Below, piece after piece: positions 17,084-28,292 of a stretch of DNA of 64,000 nt. Both the position numbers and the translations under genes were made by a program. Location: NCBI GenBank assembly GCA_963754235.1, contig CAVWFK010000019.1:164230-228229 (forward strand). The letters run 5' to 3'. The notes under the pieces were generated by a model. It was not told the DNA's origin, made no database searches, and worked only from the letters and a program-made list of their open reading frames with translations. The DNA comes from DATAYA01 sp963754235. GTDB lineage: Bacteria; Pseudomonadota; Alphaproteobacteria; Acetobacterales; Acetobacteraceae. How positions within the stretch are numbered: the stretch's first letter is position 1; each line of letters starts with the position of its first letter.

Positions 17084-17570
17084 CTTCCCTACGACGGAGA
17101 GCACGATCCGGTGATCGCGCTCGGGCGCGAGGCACACCACCCGACCCTGGCGGAGCGCTTCGCCGCGGCGCCGCCGGCACCGGAGAACCCCACGCCGGTC
17201 GAGGCGATGGCGTATCGGCTGCGCACGCCGCAGGGCCGCGCCCTCTACGCCCTGCGCAAGCAGACGCCAGAACCGGTGTTCGGCATCATCAAGTCGGTCC
17301 TGGGATTCCGGCAGTTCCTGCTGCGTGGGCTCGATGGCGCGCGCGGGGAATGGCGCCTTGTGACCATGGCATGGAATCTGAAGCGGATGTTCGCGCTCGG
17401 CCTCGCCGCATAGCGGCGAGGCGCGGATCCCCAGCAACGGTCTCACATGGCGTCCCAGGGGCGCCAAGGCTCAGCCGGGGTGCAGCGGCCCAGACATCGA
17501 TCTTGGCCCCACCGGACGATACCGCGTCTCGCTCGGCTCAGACCGAGACGCGAGTCCGACAGGCTGCTAG
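17084..17570 (+). mobile_element. IS1182-family remnant (transposase C-terminus and one end)
   Basis: From about 17084 the plus strand encodes PYDGEHDPVIALG, AYRLRTPQGRALYALRKQT, then GIIKSVLGFRQFLLRGLD and WRLVTMAWNLKRMFAL up to a stop at 17411-17413, the C-terminus of IS1182-type DDE transposases. The rest of the transposase and the other end are missing. GTCCGACAGGCTGCTAG at 17554-17570 resembles a terminal inverted repeat of this family. A piece of DNA was therefore lost between the cyclase gene and this remnant. The stretch 17571-18018 has no gene I can support. Confidence 0.75.
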
Positions 17571-19062
17571 CCCGCACCTCGCACGGCAGGACCGAGACGG
17601 CAGGCCTCTCCCAAGCTGGTTGGCGCTCGAACGCACATCCAAGTCCCCGGCCGCCGCCGGTCGCACGCGCCAGGCGCTCACGGGTTCGGAGACCTGCTTG
17701 GGCGCCCGCCCGCCGAGGGGAGGCTGGCGATCGCGAGCCCGCCGATGCTGGGGTTGCGCCGTTGCTGGAACCGCGTTGCAATCAGTTGCACAGGCGCCCC
17801 TGAGGGAGCGGATGCCGCTCCAGGCTGAGCGAGCCCTGGCCCGAGGAGGCCGACGCATCAGTGATCCGCCAGTCGGTGGCCCGGGCCCGCCATCTGGGAA
17901 ATTTGGGTTGCAACAGAGCAGTTTTCGTGCGCCGATGCGCGATCCGTTAGTTCCGGCCTTTAATGAGTTTTTACCCTAGATGTCACAACACGCGAGAACG
18001 AAATGGGAGGGTGCCGCTATGTTACTCGCCGCCACGTTCCCGAAGACCATTAAGTTGTTTTTTGCTATTGCCGTGCCATATTTCCTAGCCGCTACTGCGA
18101 GAGCTGATGATGTTGTCATTAATCAGAGATATCCGGTTTCGGCCAATAATTTGTCGCCGCCCAATGTTGAAGCAACGAATGAGTGTGCCACCGCGGTATA
18201 CGTGGACTCGTTTGTACCGCATGCGACGGTCACGGTCTACCGCAATGGCACGACGATCATTGGCGGTCCGGTCGCGCCGGAGTTTGGTTTCGCCGCGATC
18301 AGTCTGACGCAACCCCTCCACACCGGCGACAATGTCACCGCAACGCAGACTGTGAATGGTATCACCAGCAAGCCATCCGCCCCAATGGTGGCCGGGGCGA
18401 TGCCGACCGCGCTGCCCGCGCCAATAATAACTACGCCGATATATGCATGTGGGCGGATTGTTCCGGTGAATAGATTGATCTCGGGTGTTAAAGTGGAGGT
18501 GCGTGACGCGACGGCGGGCGCGACCGTCGGCAACGGCGCAACGCCCAATGGCTGGGGCAATGACTGGGTACCCGTTGGATCCAGCAGCCTGACAGCCGGC
18601 CATCAGATCGACGCTCGCCAGCTTGCGTGCACCGGCGTCACGAGCCCCTTCTCAGGTGCGCGGGCGGTCAGCAGGGACCCATCACCGGTCAGCGTGCCGT
18701 CGCTGGATCTGCCGGTTGTCGGCAATGACGCGATCACCGCTAACAACCTGCTGGTTGGAGCCAACCTGCGAGCATTCAATGGTGCCATAGCGATCGGTTC
18801 CGGGTTCGCCACCGCGGCAACCAACTACATGAAGGTCTCACCGAAGATCGCAGTGGGCGAGAAAGTTACCGCGCGTCAGGTGCTCTGCGCGGCCAGCACT
18901 AGGTCACAACCGGCGACAGCGGTCAGCCAACTCAAGCCTCCAACTCTCGTCGGGCCAATCTGCCCCGGCCAGGCAGCGGCCACCGTCGCTGGGACGACGA
19001 TCAACGCGACGCTGGTGCTAATCAAGAATACAAGCATGATCATCGGGTATGGGGGCGCGGGG

Positions 19063-20750
19063 GTAAGAGGGGCAAAACCCCGGGCCGGCAGGATTATGCG
19101 GGCTGGCCCCGGCAGCGGATGAGGTCTGGCAGGGACGGGACGATCGGTTGGCCCGGGACGGAAAGCCTGCTGCCGAGGTAATCCCAGAAGGCGACGCCGA
19201 GCTTGGCGCAAGTCTTGGCCAAGCCGAGGAAGGCATCGCGACAGGTACGGCCGTCATCGCTGCGAGTGCCACCGCTGACCTTGCGCTTGGTGACATGGCA
19301 GCGGATGTCGCGCTCTGAGCCATTGGTATGCAGTGGGATTTCTGGATAGTCGAGGACGGCCAACAGCTCGGCCTTGTTGGCGTGCAGCCGCGCGAGCAGG
19401 CGATCGAGGGTGACGAAGCCGGTGCGGCGGCGGAAGATGCGGTCGAAACGGGCACGGAGTTGGCGGCGGCGGCGCGGTGCCGGGTCGGTGCGGTAGGCTT
19501 TCAGGTCGGCGTAGAACTTCCAGATCAGGTCGCGGACGCGCTGCTGCGCGGCGTGCTGGGCGTCGGTGAAGGTGTCGAGCTTGTGCACCAGCCGCTCGGC
19601 GTGAACCCAGCACAACGCGTGCTGGCCGACGGCGAACTGGCCCGCATCATCGCTGACAATCACGGTGTCCCGCAGGAAGTCGTGCGCCTGCACGCTACCC
19701 CACAGGGCGCCCTCGGTCGCGACCCGCACCGGGTCAGGAGTGACGTTCAGCTGGGTGATGCCGAGCCGATCGAGATGGGCCTGCCAGGCCGCCGGGCCGG
19801 CGAAATGCGTCTCGGCATGTCCGGCCAGGGCGGCGATCACCGGCCCGGCCAGCGCGTGCTGGCGCATGTAGGTCAGCGCCGCGTTGTTGACCACGTAGTC
19901 GGTGTGGCCGGCGCGCAGCAGGTCGAGGAAGTTCAGCCGGCTCTTGCTGTTCGTGGTGCCGAACCAGGCGAAGTCGTCATTGCCGATCTGCGTGCAGACG
20001 CCATTGGCGCCTTTGTGGCGCGCGCCGGTGTCGTCCACCGTGACCCAGTTGGCGGTCTCCAAGCCGGCGCGCAGCACGTCACGGGCTTCGGTGAGGAACC
20101 CTTCCTGCCCCGCAATCAGCAGGCGCATGATCTGCCGCTTGGAGATGCTGACGCCGATCGCCTGGAGTTGCGCCATCAGCCGGGGCACGGTGACCTGTCC
20201 CTGGTGGTGTTGTGCCAGCACGAAGCGCTGCAGCTCCGGACCGAAATGGCCCGCCACGCCGGCCGGCAACGGCGCGATCACCGTTCGTCCATCCGGCGTC
20301 AGCCAGCGCTCGCGGCGATAGCGAGTGACCTCGACCCGCAGCACCAAATCCTGCACCACGAAATCCTCGTAGCCCTTGAACCGAGAGCCGGCCGGCACCT
20401 CCGCCTTGAGGATCCGTTCCTCCACCCTGACCCGTGGCGTCGCCTTGCCGCGACCACGCCGCCGGGCTCGCTTGCCCGCCGGCTTGGGCGTGGTCCCCTT
20501 CTCCATCCCGCTCGGCTTGATCCGCGGTCGGCCCTTCAGTCCCTTCAGCTGCGCGATCTCCTCGCGTAGCTCTGCTATCATGCGTTTCTGCGCCGCGTTC
20601 TCGTCCAGCAACGCCAGCACCAGCTGCTTCAGCTCGGCAAGCGACAGCTCATCGATGTCAGGCGGGGTGACCACATCGACGTTGAATTGAACCGCCCCGC
20701 GTCGGCGCAAGCGAAAAATCGACCCCGGCCCGGGGTTTTGCCCCTCTTAC
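19063..20750 (-). mobile_element. IS66-family element (ISBst12-like, single transposase)
   Basis: A complete 1688-bp element. The left end 19063 begins GTAAGAGGGGCAAAACCCCG; the right end at 20750 is its inverted copy, identical over 26 bp. The flanks 19055-19062 and 20751-20758 are both GCGCGGGG, an 8-bp target duplication as IS66 makes. It carries one long gene rather than the tnpA/tnpB/tnpC trio, which is the ISBst12 subgroup layout. Ends and gene look intact, so it could be mobile. Confidence 0.93.
19094..20710 (-). CDS. tnpC: IS66-family transposase
   Basis: 538 residues. An N-terminal helical/leucine-rich region (SLAELKQLVLALLDENAAQ) and a basic segment are followed by the DDE catalytic domain: TANWVTVDDTGARHKG (first Asp), a middle segment around HALCWVHAERL, and HTNGSERDIRCHVTKRKVS containing the final Glu and the family's conserved RK. 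Length is normal for the ISBst12 subgroup, which lacks accessory Orf2. The true start may be a few codons inside the frame. It is oriented opposite to the gene it interrupts. Confidence 0.92.
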   Translation of the reverse strand: MRRRGAVQFNVDVVTPPDIDELSLAELKQLVLALLDENAAQKRMIAELREEIAQLKGLKGRPRIKPSGMEKGTTPKPAGKRARRRGRGKATPRVRVEERILKAEVPAGSRFKGYEDFVVQDLVLRVEVTRYRRERWLTPDGRTVIAPLPAGVAGHFGPELQRFVLAQHHQGQVTVPRLMAQLQAIGVSISKRQIMRLLIAGQEGFLTEARDVLRAGLETANWVTVDDTGARHKGANGVCTQIGNDDFAWFGTTNSKSRLNFLDLLRAGHTDYVVNNAALTYMRQHALAGPVIAALAGHAETHFAGPAAWQAHLDRLGITQLNVTPDPVRVATEGALWGSVQAHDFLRDTVIVSDDAGQFAVGQHALCWVHAERLVHKLDTFTDAQHAAQQRVRDLIWKFYADLKAYRTDPAPRRRRQLRARFDRIFRRRTGFVTLDRLLARLHANKAELLAVLDYPEIPLHTNGSERDIRCHVTKRKVSGGTRSDDGRTCRDAFLGLAKTCAKLGVAFWDYLGSRLSVPGQPIVPSLPDLIRCRGQPA

Positions 20751-22923
20751 GCGCGGGGCCAGGCGACGTTGCCCTGAATGTGGCTCCGCCCAATGTCTTT
20801 GCTCTGAACGACGAAGTACAGGTCGCCCAATATATTGGTAGTGTCGTCACCGCGTCCAGCACTGTAACGGTTGGCTGCCACGATGTGATTACTTATCACA
20901 ACGACAACGGCCGTACCGGCTGGAACGCGAATGAGAACACGCTGTCGCCGGCCAATGTGAAGCCCGGCACCTTCGGCCTGATCGCGACAGCGAAGCTGAA
21001 CGACGACAATGACCAGGTTGACGGGCAGCCCTTGGTTGTCACGAACCAGAACATTGAGGGTATGGGGGTACATTCAGTCGTCTATGTGGCTACGGAGAAC
21101 GATTCCGTCTACGCCTTTGATTCGTTTACCGGCGCCAGGCTGAAAAAGGTCAATCTTGGCACACCTGTCGCCAGGCCGTTGAACTGCGAGAACAACGGAA
21201 ATGTGGTCGGAATTAATAGTACGCCGACGATCCATCGCCAGGCGGGAGTGCTGTACGTCATCGCTTACGTCATGAATGGTAGCACCCCTGTTCACCAACT
21301 GCATATGCTGGACCTGGGGACGTTGCAGGACAAGGTCCCACCCGTGACGATCGCCGCGGCCAATACCCTGGCTGATGGCTCTACATATAACTTCGATTCA
21401 TCGGTGCAAAGGCAACGGCCGGCGCTGCTACAGGCCAATGGCAACATCTATGCCGGTTTTGGGGCATACTGTGACTTCAAGGCTGCGCAGTCTCGTGGCT
21501 GGGTATTGGGCTGGCAGCAGTCAACCTTGACCCCGTTGGGTAAGACAGAACTTCTCAGCAAGACGATCGCGACATCGACGTTCGACTGCTATTTCCATGC
21601 CCCGTGGACCAACAACCATCCCTGCTACCTAGCTGCCGTATGGATGTCGGGGTATGGCCTGGCCACCGACTCATCCGGCGACCTGTTCTTCACCACCGGC
21701 AACACCGGCGTCAGCAATGCCGGGGTCAGCTTCTACGACAGCACCACCGATATCGCCGAAACGATGGTCAAGATGGCGCCCGACCTGAGTAAAATTGTCG
21801 ACTTCTTCACCCCAGCCAATGTCACCGCCCTGGATCAGGTCGATAGCGATTTCGGGTCGGGTGGCACCATGGTGCTGCCGGACCAGCCGGGACCGGTGCC
21901 GCACCTGGCGGTGGCCGCCGGCAAGGACGGCAATCTCTACATCGTCAATCGCGACACTGGAAAGATGGGTGAGTTCCGAAACCCCAATGTTCCCGCGAGC
22001 GTGCAGATCGGCGGCGATTGCCATTGCGGTCCATCATACTTCAAAGGGTCTGACGGCGTCGGGCGGGTTGTGACCAGTGGTGGACCTAACCTGGGGCAGT
22101 GGAAGATCAACACCGCCAATCGACCAGCGTTGGCGCAGGAGGCCCAGGTGGCGTTCGCATCTGGTCAGGACGGCGGCGGGTTCACGTCGATTTCCTCGAA
22201 CGGCACGACCGCGAACACGGCGATCATCTGGGCCGCTGGCCGTCCGATGAGCGACAAAGACGTGCGGGTGACGCTTTATGCGTTCAATGCCACCGCGTCG
22301 GGAAGTTCCTTAACGCCGCTATGGCATGATTACGCGGGGACATGGCCCAACACAGGTGGCGATGCCAACATCGTTCCGACGGTTGTAAATGGCATGGTCT
22401 ACGTCGCCAGCAACAAACAACTTCAGATCTTCGGACTGATACGGCCATCGGCCACGCCGAAACGGATGTCGCTGATGGTCACCCAGGTCGAGCCCGCGGC
22501 GGCTTCCTATGTACCGGACACCGGACCGATACACTGGGGGACCATCCGCACGGTGCATGGAAGCAAAGTCACATTGGAGTTGCGCACCGGACGCACGATC
22601 GTGGCCGACCTCTCGCACATCATGCCGCGGGCAACTTCCGACTTCGGGGCAATCGGACGCTGGCTGGCGGTCAGCGGCACTCTGGGTGCGAACGGTGTCG
22701 TGACAGCTACCGGCGCCTGGCGAGTTAAAGGGCCTGCGTTTTTCGGACCAGACCGCGATCGCTGAATGCGACAGCCTGGCGTCACGCGCTCGCGTCACAC
22801 CAAGCCCGCTGGCGCGGATGCCGTGCGAGCAGGCGTTCGTCGGTTCAGATCGCCGGCGGCGGATGCGGTTCTCAATAGGCCTTCCCACACCCACTTCCAC
22901 TGGGCGGTCGAGGAACGTGATCT

Positions 22924-24859
22924 CTAGCCCGAACTTTGCCCAATTTTTGACCGAGAGCTTTGAAAAGGGCTGAAAGAGGTTGGTGATGCGGTCATGTGAT
23001 GCGACAGATTTCGCTTGACACGACGCGACTCGGCCTGATTCGGTCCGCTCATGTATGTCGCCGTCATCCCCAACCGGGGCTCGCCGCCAGCCATCTTGCT
23101 GCGCGAGAGCTATCGCGAGGATGGCAAGACCAAGAACCGGACCCTCAAGAATCTCTCTGACTGGCCGGCCGAGCGGATCGAGCAGTTGCGTGCCGTGCTG
23201 CGCGGCGAGACGCTGTTGCCCGCCACCGATGCCGTCGAGATCATCCGCGCGCTGCCGCATGGCCACGTGCTCGCCGCGCTCGGCATGGCGCGGCGGATCG
23301 AGCTCGATGCCCTGCTGCCCCGCCGGGCGCCGCCACGCCGGCGGGATCTGGCGCTGGCCCTGATCATCGCCCGGGTCCTCGATCCGGCAGCTAAGCTGGC
23401 GACTGCGCGGATGCTGGATCCCACCACCGCCAGCCATTCACTGGGGGAGATGCTGGGGCTCGGCCGCGTCACCGCCAAGGAGGTCTATGCCACGCTGGAC
23501 TGGCTGGGCAGCGAGCAAGGTTTCATCGAAACCACCCTGGTCCGTCGCCACCTGAACAACGGCGCACTGCTGCTCTACGATGTCACCTCCACCTACCTGG
23601 AGGGGCGCTGCTGCGAACTGGCGCAGCATGGCTATAGACGCGACCACCGGCGCGACCGCCCGCAACTGGTCATCGGCCTGTTGTGCGCCGCGGACGGCTG
23701 CCCGGTGGCGGTGGAGGTGTTCGAGGGCAACACGGCCGATCCGATGACACTGTCGTCGCAGATCGACAAGTTGAAGCAGCGGTTCCACCTGCAACGCGTG
23801 GTGATGGTGGGCGACCGCGGCGTGCTGACCAGTGCGCGGATCGAGCAGACGCTGCGCCCGGCCGGTCTCGATTGGATCACGGCGCTGCGTGCTCCGGCAA
23901 TCAAGCAGCTGGCGTCCGAGGGCGGGCCGTTGCAGCCGTCGCTGTTTGATGATCGCGACATGGCCGAGATCACCAGCCCCGATTATCCTGGCGAACGCCT
24001 GGTGGTCTGCAAGAACCCGTTGCTAGCTGAGGAACGCACGCGCAAACGAGGCGAGCTGTTGGCGGCCACCGAGAAGGAACTGATCCGCATCCAGGCCCGC
24101 GTGCAGCGGGCGCGCCAGCCGCTGCACGGCGCCGCGGCGATCGGCCAGGCCGTCGGCGCCGTGCTGGGCCGGCGCAAGATGGCCAAGCATTTCCAGATCA
24201 GCATCACCGACGATGCGTTCAGCTTCGCCAGAAACGATGCCGCCATCGCCGCCGAGGCCGCACTGGACGGCATCTACGTCGTGCGCACCAACTTGCCGAC
24301 GGCGCAGTCCGACGCCGCCACCACCGTGCGTGCCTATAAAAGTCTGAGCGGCGTGGAGCAGGCCTTCCGATCGATCAAGACCGTCGATCTGGACCTGCGT
24401 CCGGTGTTCCACTGGACCGCACCGCGGGTGCGCGCGCACGTGCTGCTGTGCATGCTAACCTACTATCTCGAATGGAACATGCGTCAGCGCCTGGCGCCGA
24501 TGTTGTTCGACGAGCATGACCCGACGGCACGCGACGCGCAAAGAGCTTCACCCGTGGCGAAGGCCAAACCCTCGCCGGCGGCGCAGCGCAAGGCAGCCCG
24601 CAAACGCACCGATCCCGCGGATGGCGAACCGCTTCCGGTGCACAGCTTTCACACCCTGCTCGCCGATCTCGCCACCCTGACACGCAACGTCGTGCGCCTC
24701 GGGCATGATCGGCTCACCGCCATCCTCGCCACCCCCACCAGGATACAACGCCGGACCTTCGATTTGCTCGGCGTCACGCTGGTCGCGTAGACAGACAACT
24801 CCTACTCAACATAAACTATGTCAACTCTTGCGCTCGAAAGTGGGGAAAGTTCGGCTTAG
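22924..24859 (+). mobile_element. IS1634-family element
   Basis: Imperfect terminal repeats flank the transposase: CTAGCCCGAACTTTGCCC at 22924 and, inverted, CTAAGCCGAACTTTCCCC ending at 24859. I could not identify a target duplication with certainty. The left flank 22766-22923 has no gene; the right end is only 30 bp before the second packaging-cassette gene. The element at 5483-5618 shares these ends. Confidence 0.75.
23051..24790 (+). CDS. IS1634-family transposase
   Basis: 579 residues. The DDE domain of the IS4-like group is visible: LLYDVTSTYLEGRCCELAQ (first Asp), VMVGDRGVLTSARIEQ (second Asp) and YKSLSGVEQAFRSIKTVDLD (the Y-(2)-R-(3)-E-(6)-K-type signature with the catalytic Glu). 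The N-terminus YVAVIPNRGSPPAILLRESY is the usual start of the family. Length matches the family, no stop or frameshift is present, so it is probably functional. Confidence 0.92.
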   Translation: MYVAVIPNRGSPPAILLRESYREDGKTKNRTLKNLSDWPAERIEQLRAVLRGETLLPATDAVEIIRALPHGHVLAALGMARRIELDALLPRRAPPRRRDLALALIIARVLDPAAKLATARMLDPTTASHSLGEMLGLGRVTAKEVYATLDWLGSEQGFIETTLVRRHLNNGALLLYDVTSTYLEGRCCELAQHGYRRDHRRDRPQLVIGLLCAADGCPVAVEVFEGNTADPMTLSSQIDKLKQRFHLQRVVMVGDRGVLTSARIEQTLRPAGLDWITALRAPAIKQLASEGGPLQPSLFDDRDMAEITSPDYPGERLVVCKNPLLAEERTRKRGELLAATEKELIRIQARVQRARQPLHGAAAIGQAVGAVLGRRKMAKHFQISITDDAFSFARNDAAIAAEAALDGIYVVRTNLPTAQSDAATTVRAYKSLSGVEQAFRSIKTVDLDLRPVFHWTAPRVRAHVLLCMLTYYLEWNMRQRLAPMLFDEHDPTARDAQRASPVAKAKPSPAAQRKAARKRTDPADGEPLPVHSFHTLLADLATLTRNVVRLGHDRLTAILATPTRIQRRTFDLLGVTLVA

Positions 24860-24889
24860 CCTGGCTCTCGAGGGCGCACGTTGCGGCCC

Positions 24890-25390
24890 ATGTCTGAGAT
24901 CGCCGCCGTTCCGTCCGCATCCGACACGCCAGCGCCGAAGCAGCCCGTGCGCACCGCGGCTACACCACGTCGCCGCTCGCCGCGCACCGACACGGGCCGC
25001 CTGCCGTTCAAGTGGTCGCTGACGGGTGTCAGCCGGGAGGGCGAGCTGTATCGGCGGGTGGCGCGCCAGCTTCGGGCGCATGTCGGCAAGCCATCGGCGA
25101 CGCAAGAGCTGGTGATCCAGAGGATTGCCTGGATGCAGGTTCACCTCGCCCATATTGACGAGCGGGCGATGAAGGAAGGCGGACTTTCGCCTCACGCGGT
25201 CAGAGAATATTTAGCTTGGGCAAATTCGATCGGGAAACTGGTGCGGCACCTCGGGCTCGTGGCCGCGGCTGCGCCGGTGCCGAGTTCTCGCCGAGCACCT
25301 GGCCCACAGGGCTGCCGAGCAAGAGGCCGGACAGGCACAGGCCGGTGCCGCGCAGAATGCCCCGCGCGCCGCCCCGCTGGCCTCGCCTGA
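24890..25390 (+). pseudogene. phage-like protein in TerS position, cassette 2
   Basis: The frame from ATG 24890 (preceded by ttgcggccc, as in the other copies) encodes ~165 residues. WSLTGVSREGELYRRVARQL, GKPSATQELVIQRIAWMQ and REYLAWANSIGKLVRHLGLV are diverged counterparts of cassettes 1 and 3. Around 25283 the sense shifts to another frame reading AEHLAHRAAEQEAGQAQ, matching the IAEYLA end of the relatives, so the C-terminus is frameshifted. The first ~30 residues are extra and Pro/Ala/Arg-rich. The following 25391-25672 is degenerate sequence before the terminase remnant. Confidence 0.5.
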
Positions 25391-25672
25391 GCCGGTGCAG
25401 CCGCCGGCCGGTGTCCCATCGCACCCGCCGAGCCCTCGCCAGGCCCAGCGCGCGCCCCTGAGCCGGCGTCGGCCCCGTGATGGGCGCCGGCCCGAGCATC
25501 CTCGATTGCCTGGACGGAGTTGTCGCATTATTGAGACACCGCGTTTTGTGCTTCTCGCGCTCGAGCTGGTGCTCCAGATGTGGAGTTGGCGGCCGGCGAC
25601 GGCTGCGGCCCGGTTCGGTTCTGCGATAGGTTATCTTGGTGTTATCCACCGCCAAGCGCTGTAACTACCTGC

Positions 25673-27480
25673 AATCCTGGTCGCGGTGTTCCTCGGCTGT
25701 TTTCGCGACTACCGCGGTCTGGTTGCCCCCGGTGAGACGCCGGTGGTTGCCGTCATTGCTGCGGATCGGCGGCAGGCGAAGGTGATCTTGAACTACATCG
25801 TGGGCACGCTGCATGCGGTGCCGATGCTGGCGACGATGGTCGAGAGTGTAGTTGCCGAGGCGGTGCGGCTGACCAATGGCGTTGTGGTTGAGATTTACAC
25901 TGGCTCGATTGCCTCGCCGCGTGGCCGGACATTCGCCGCCGTGTTGTGCGACGAGATTGCGCACTGGTCGAGTGATGACAGCGCGAATCCCGATAGCGAG
26001 GTGATTGCTGCGGTTCGGCCTGGTCTGGCGACGATACCGGGCAGCATGTTGCTGATGGCGAGTTCGCCGTATGCGAAGCGCGGCGTGCTCTACGCCACGT
26101 TTGCGCGTCACTTTGGCCGCGATGATGCGCCGACGTTGGTTTGGCGCGGCACGACGTTAGAGATGAATTCGGCGCTTGATCCGCGCATTGTTGAGGAGGC
26201 GCGGGAGGAAGATCCTGAGAATGCGGCGGCGGAGTATGATGCGGAGTTTCGCAGTGACATTGCCGACTATGTTTCGCGCGCGGTGGTTGAGGCGGCGGTT
26301 GCGCGTGGGCTGGTGGAGTTGCCCGCGGCTGCGGGCGTTTCCTACGCGGCGTTTTGTGATCCGAGTGGTGGCAGCAGTGACAGCATGACGCTGGCGATTG
26401 CGCATGTGGATGGGGATGGGGATGGTGTTGCGGTGCTTGATTTGGTGCGTGAGGTAAGGCCGTCATTTTCGCCGGATGCGGTGGTGCGGGAGTTTTGTGA
26501 GGTAGTGCGCGGTTATCGATTGACTCGTGTTCGTGGCGACAAGTTTGCGGGGCAATGGCCGGTGGAGCGGTTTGCCGCGCATGGCATCAGTTACGAGTTC
26601 GAGTGTGTTGACGAAGTCGGACATTTACCGAGAGTTATTGCCGGCGTTGAATGCGCGGCGGGTGCAATTGCTTGATGTATCGAAGCTGGTTTCGCAGCTA
26701 TGTGCATTGGAGCGGGTGACGTCGCGGGCCGGGCGTGATTTGATTGATCATCCTGCGGGTTCGCACGACGATGTGGCGAATGCGGCAGCGGGTGCGTTGG
26801 AGCAGGTGCTTTCGGAGCGGCGGCCGAGTTTGATTCGGCCGGCGGATTTGTTGACCGCGGAGGATGCGCCGCTCGAGGTTGGGTATATTCAAGCGCTTTA
26901 CGCGGTGGTTTGGCTCGCGATTGATGGTCGGTGTGCGTGGGCGATATTTGCCTATGACGGAACGGTGCGTGAGTTGTTGATCATTGCGGACTTTGCTGTG
27001 CAGCCGTGGCACGGCGGGATATTGGCCGATGTGATGCAGCGGCTTGATCGGTTGTGTGAAGAAGCGCGGGAGCGGCATTCGTTATGTCGCGAGCGTGGTG
27101 TGATGGTGGTGGCATGGCTTCCTGAGCAGTTAGTAGACCAAGCGGAATTGGTGATGTGGCGGGTGTTTAAGCCGCGGCTGATGCGGCCGGGTGCGCGGTT
27201 TCAGCCGCCGCCTGTATGTGAAGCGCTTGCTCAGGAGTATTTGAGCGATCCGGTGAAGTTGGCGTTGGGTGCGGCGGCGCAGGTGTCGGCGGGCAAGGTG
27301 AAGCTATCGGTGGTGGCGGCGGAGCGGAGTTGTGGCACGCCGTTGTTGGGGGCGCTTGCGATTCCGGCGGGCGAGGCAATTGACGTTGATCCGCTGCGGC
27401 TAGTGGTGCTGCTGGGCGTCAGCTTGGCGTTTGATGTCGAGCCGTCGGGTCATGCGCCGGGGCGGGTGCGGTTCGGGTGA
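25673..27480 (+). pseudogene. terminase large subunit, N-truncated and frameshifted (cassette 2)
   Basis: The sequence from about 25673 (LVAVFLGCFRDYRGLVAPGE) to 27480 parallels residues ~78 to the end of the intact terminase at 36590. Walker A is missing. FAAVLCDEIAHWSSDD is Walker B, MASSPYAKRGVLYA the next motif, and AAFCDPSGGSSDSMTLAIAH the nuclease aspartate region. Near 26610 the frame changes: the first frame ends at 26675 while KSDIYRELLPALNARR continues in the frame to 27480, including HPAGSHDDVANAAAG with the distal nuclease Asp pair. GT-rich codon use differs from its homologue, so the two are old relatives. Confidence 0.82.
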
Positions 27481-27842
27481 CCGTATCCGTGGACGAGGCG
27501 CTGGGGGCGGTGCGGGCCGCGAAGGCGCAGGCGGTGGCGAAGGCCGAGGCGGCGGCTGCATCACGGGCGGATTTCTACAGCAGCGTCGCGTGGCGGCGGC
27601 TGCGGCACGATGCGCTCGCGGCGGCCGATGGCAAGTGCGAGCTCTGCGGTGCGCGTGGTGGCGAGGGCGGAGCGGTGCTGCACGTGGATCAGGTCGAGCC
27701 AATTTCGAAGAATCCGGCGCGGCGGCTGGACCCCAGCAACCTGCAAGTGCTCTGCGAGAGCTGCAACATGGGCAAGGGCAATCGTTCGACGCGGGACTGG
27801 CGCACGCCTAGCGCCGGCCCGAAGCTGCGGGTGGTGCGGTGA
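27477..27842 (+). CDS. HNH endonuclease
   Basis: 121 residues. FYSSVAWRRLRHDAL leads into CELCG, then HVDQVEPIS (the HNH histidine), and NLQVLCESCNMGKGN, giving the two CxxC zinc pairs of phage HNH enzymes. The GTG start overlaps the terminase stop (GTGA). HNH proteins next to terminases assist packaging cleavage in HK97-type phages; that role is inferred by analogy. The N-terminal ~30 residues form an Ala/Lys-rich helix. Confidence 0.82.
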   Translation: MTVSVDEALGAVRAAKAQAVAKAEAAAASRADFYSSVAWRRLRHDALAAADGKCELCGARGGEGGAVLHVDQVEPISKNPARRLDPSNLQVLCESCNMGKGNRSTRDWRTPSAGPKLRVVR

Positions 27843-28292
27843 CGGTCGAGCCGGAATTCCTGGTGATCGATGTCGTGACGCTAAGCGACACATCGTCTCG
27901 GCCAATCTGGCACGACGGAATCTCAAGAAGGGCCAGCAGGCAATGGCGCTGGCCTTGATCTACCCGGAGCCGGAGAAGGGTGGGCGCGGGAGAAAGTCTT
28001 TAGAAACTAAAGGGTTTTCGGCTGCTCGCCTCTCGCAGGCCCGCGCGGTTGCGATCCTGCCAAGCTCGCAATGGCGCGGCTATCAGGAACCCCCCGAAGC
28101 GCCGGTGCCGGAGCCTGGCACATGGGGCGATCATCCCTGCGGGATGCGCGATCCCATGACGGAAGCGGAGATCGAGCAGCGCCAGGGCGGTGGCATCGGC
28201 GCGATGATCCGGCAGCTCGAGCTAGGCGAGCGGGGCAGCACGGCGGCGGCTTTGGCGAGCCTCGGGCGGGCTTTCATGACCGCGAAACCCTA
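27839..28292 (+). pseudogene. phage-like DNA-associated protein, fused or frameshifted fragment
   Basis: Two sense pieces can be read. A short frame begins at the GTG overlapping the HNH stop. A second frame carries KRHIVSANLARRNLKKGQQ, a segment found in plasmid/phage ParB-like or methyltransferase-linked proteins, then a low-similarity tail (IEQRQGGGIGAMIRQLELGE, LASLGRAFMTAKP). The final stop TAG is created by the end of the IS5 element, so the natural 3' end is lost. No function assigned. Confidence 0.4.

Larger units (their letters stand above)
18019..22765 (+). pseudogene. secreted beta-propeller (quinoprotein-like) protein split by IS66
   Basis: Two coding parts, 18019-19062 (348 codons) and 20759-22765, join in frame once the IS66 element and one copy of its 8-bp target duplication are removed, giving about 1016 residues. 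The ATG at 18019 has GGGAGG 8 bases upstream and opens a signal peptide ending near ATARA. The first part contains repeated Ig-like/beta domains (DNVTATQTVNG, EKVTARQVLC). The second has YHNDNGRTGWNANENTLSPANV-type and VYVATENDSVYAFDSFTG segments typical of PQQ-like propellers, but no cofactor motif is certain. It probably acts outside the cytoplasm. The insertion removes the signal peptide from the propeller. Confidence 0.82.

Noticed and set aside
19328..20569. Long plus-strand open frame (413 codons) inside IS66
   Set aside because: It is the antisense shadow of the transposase; high GC makes such frames common.
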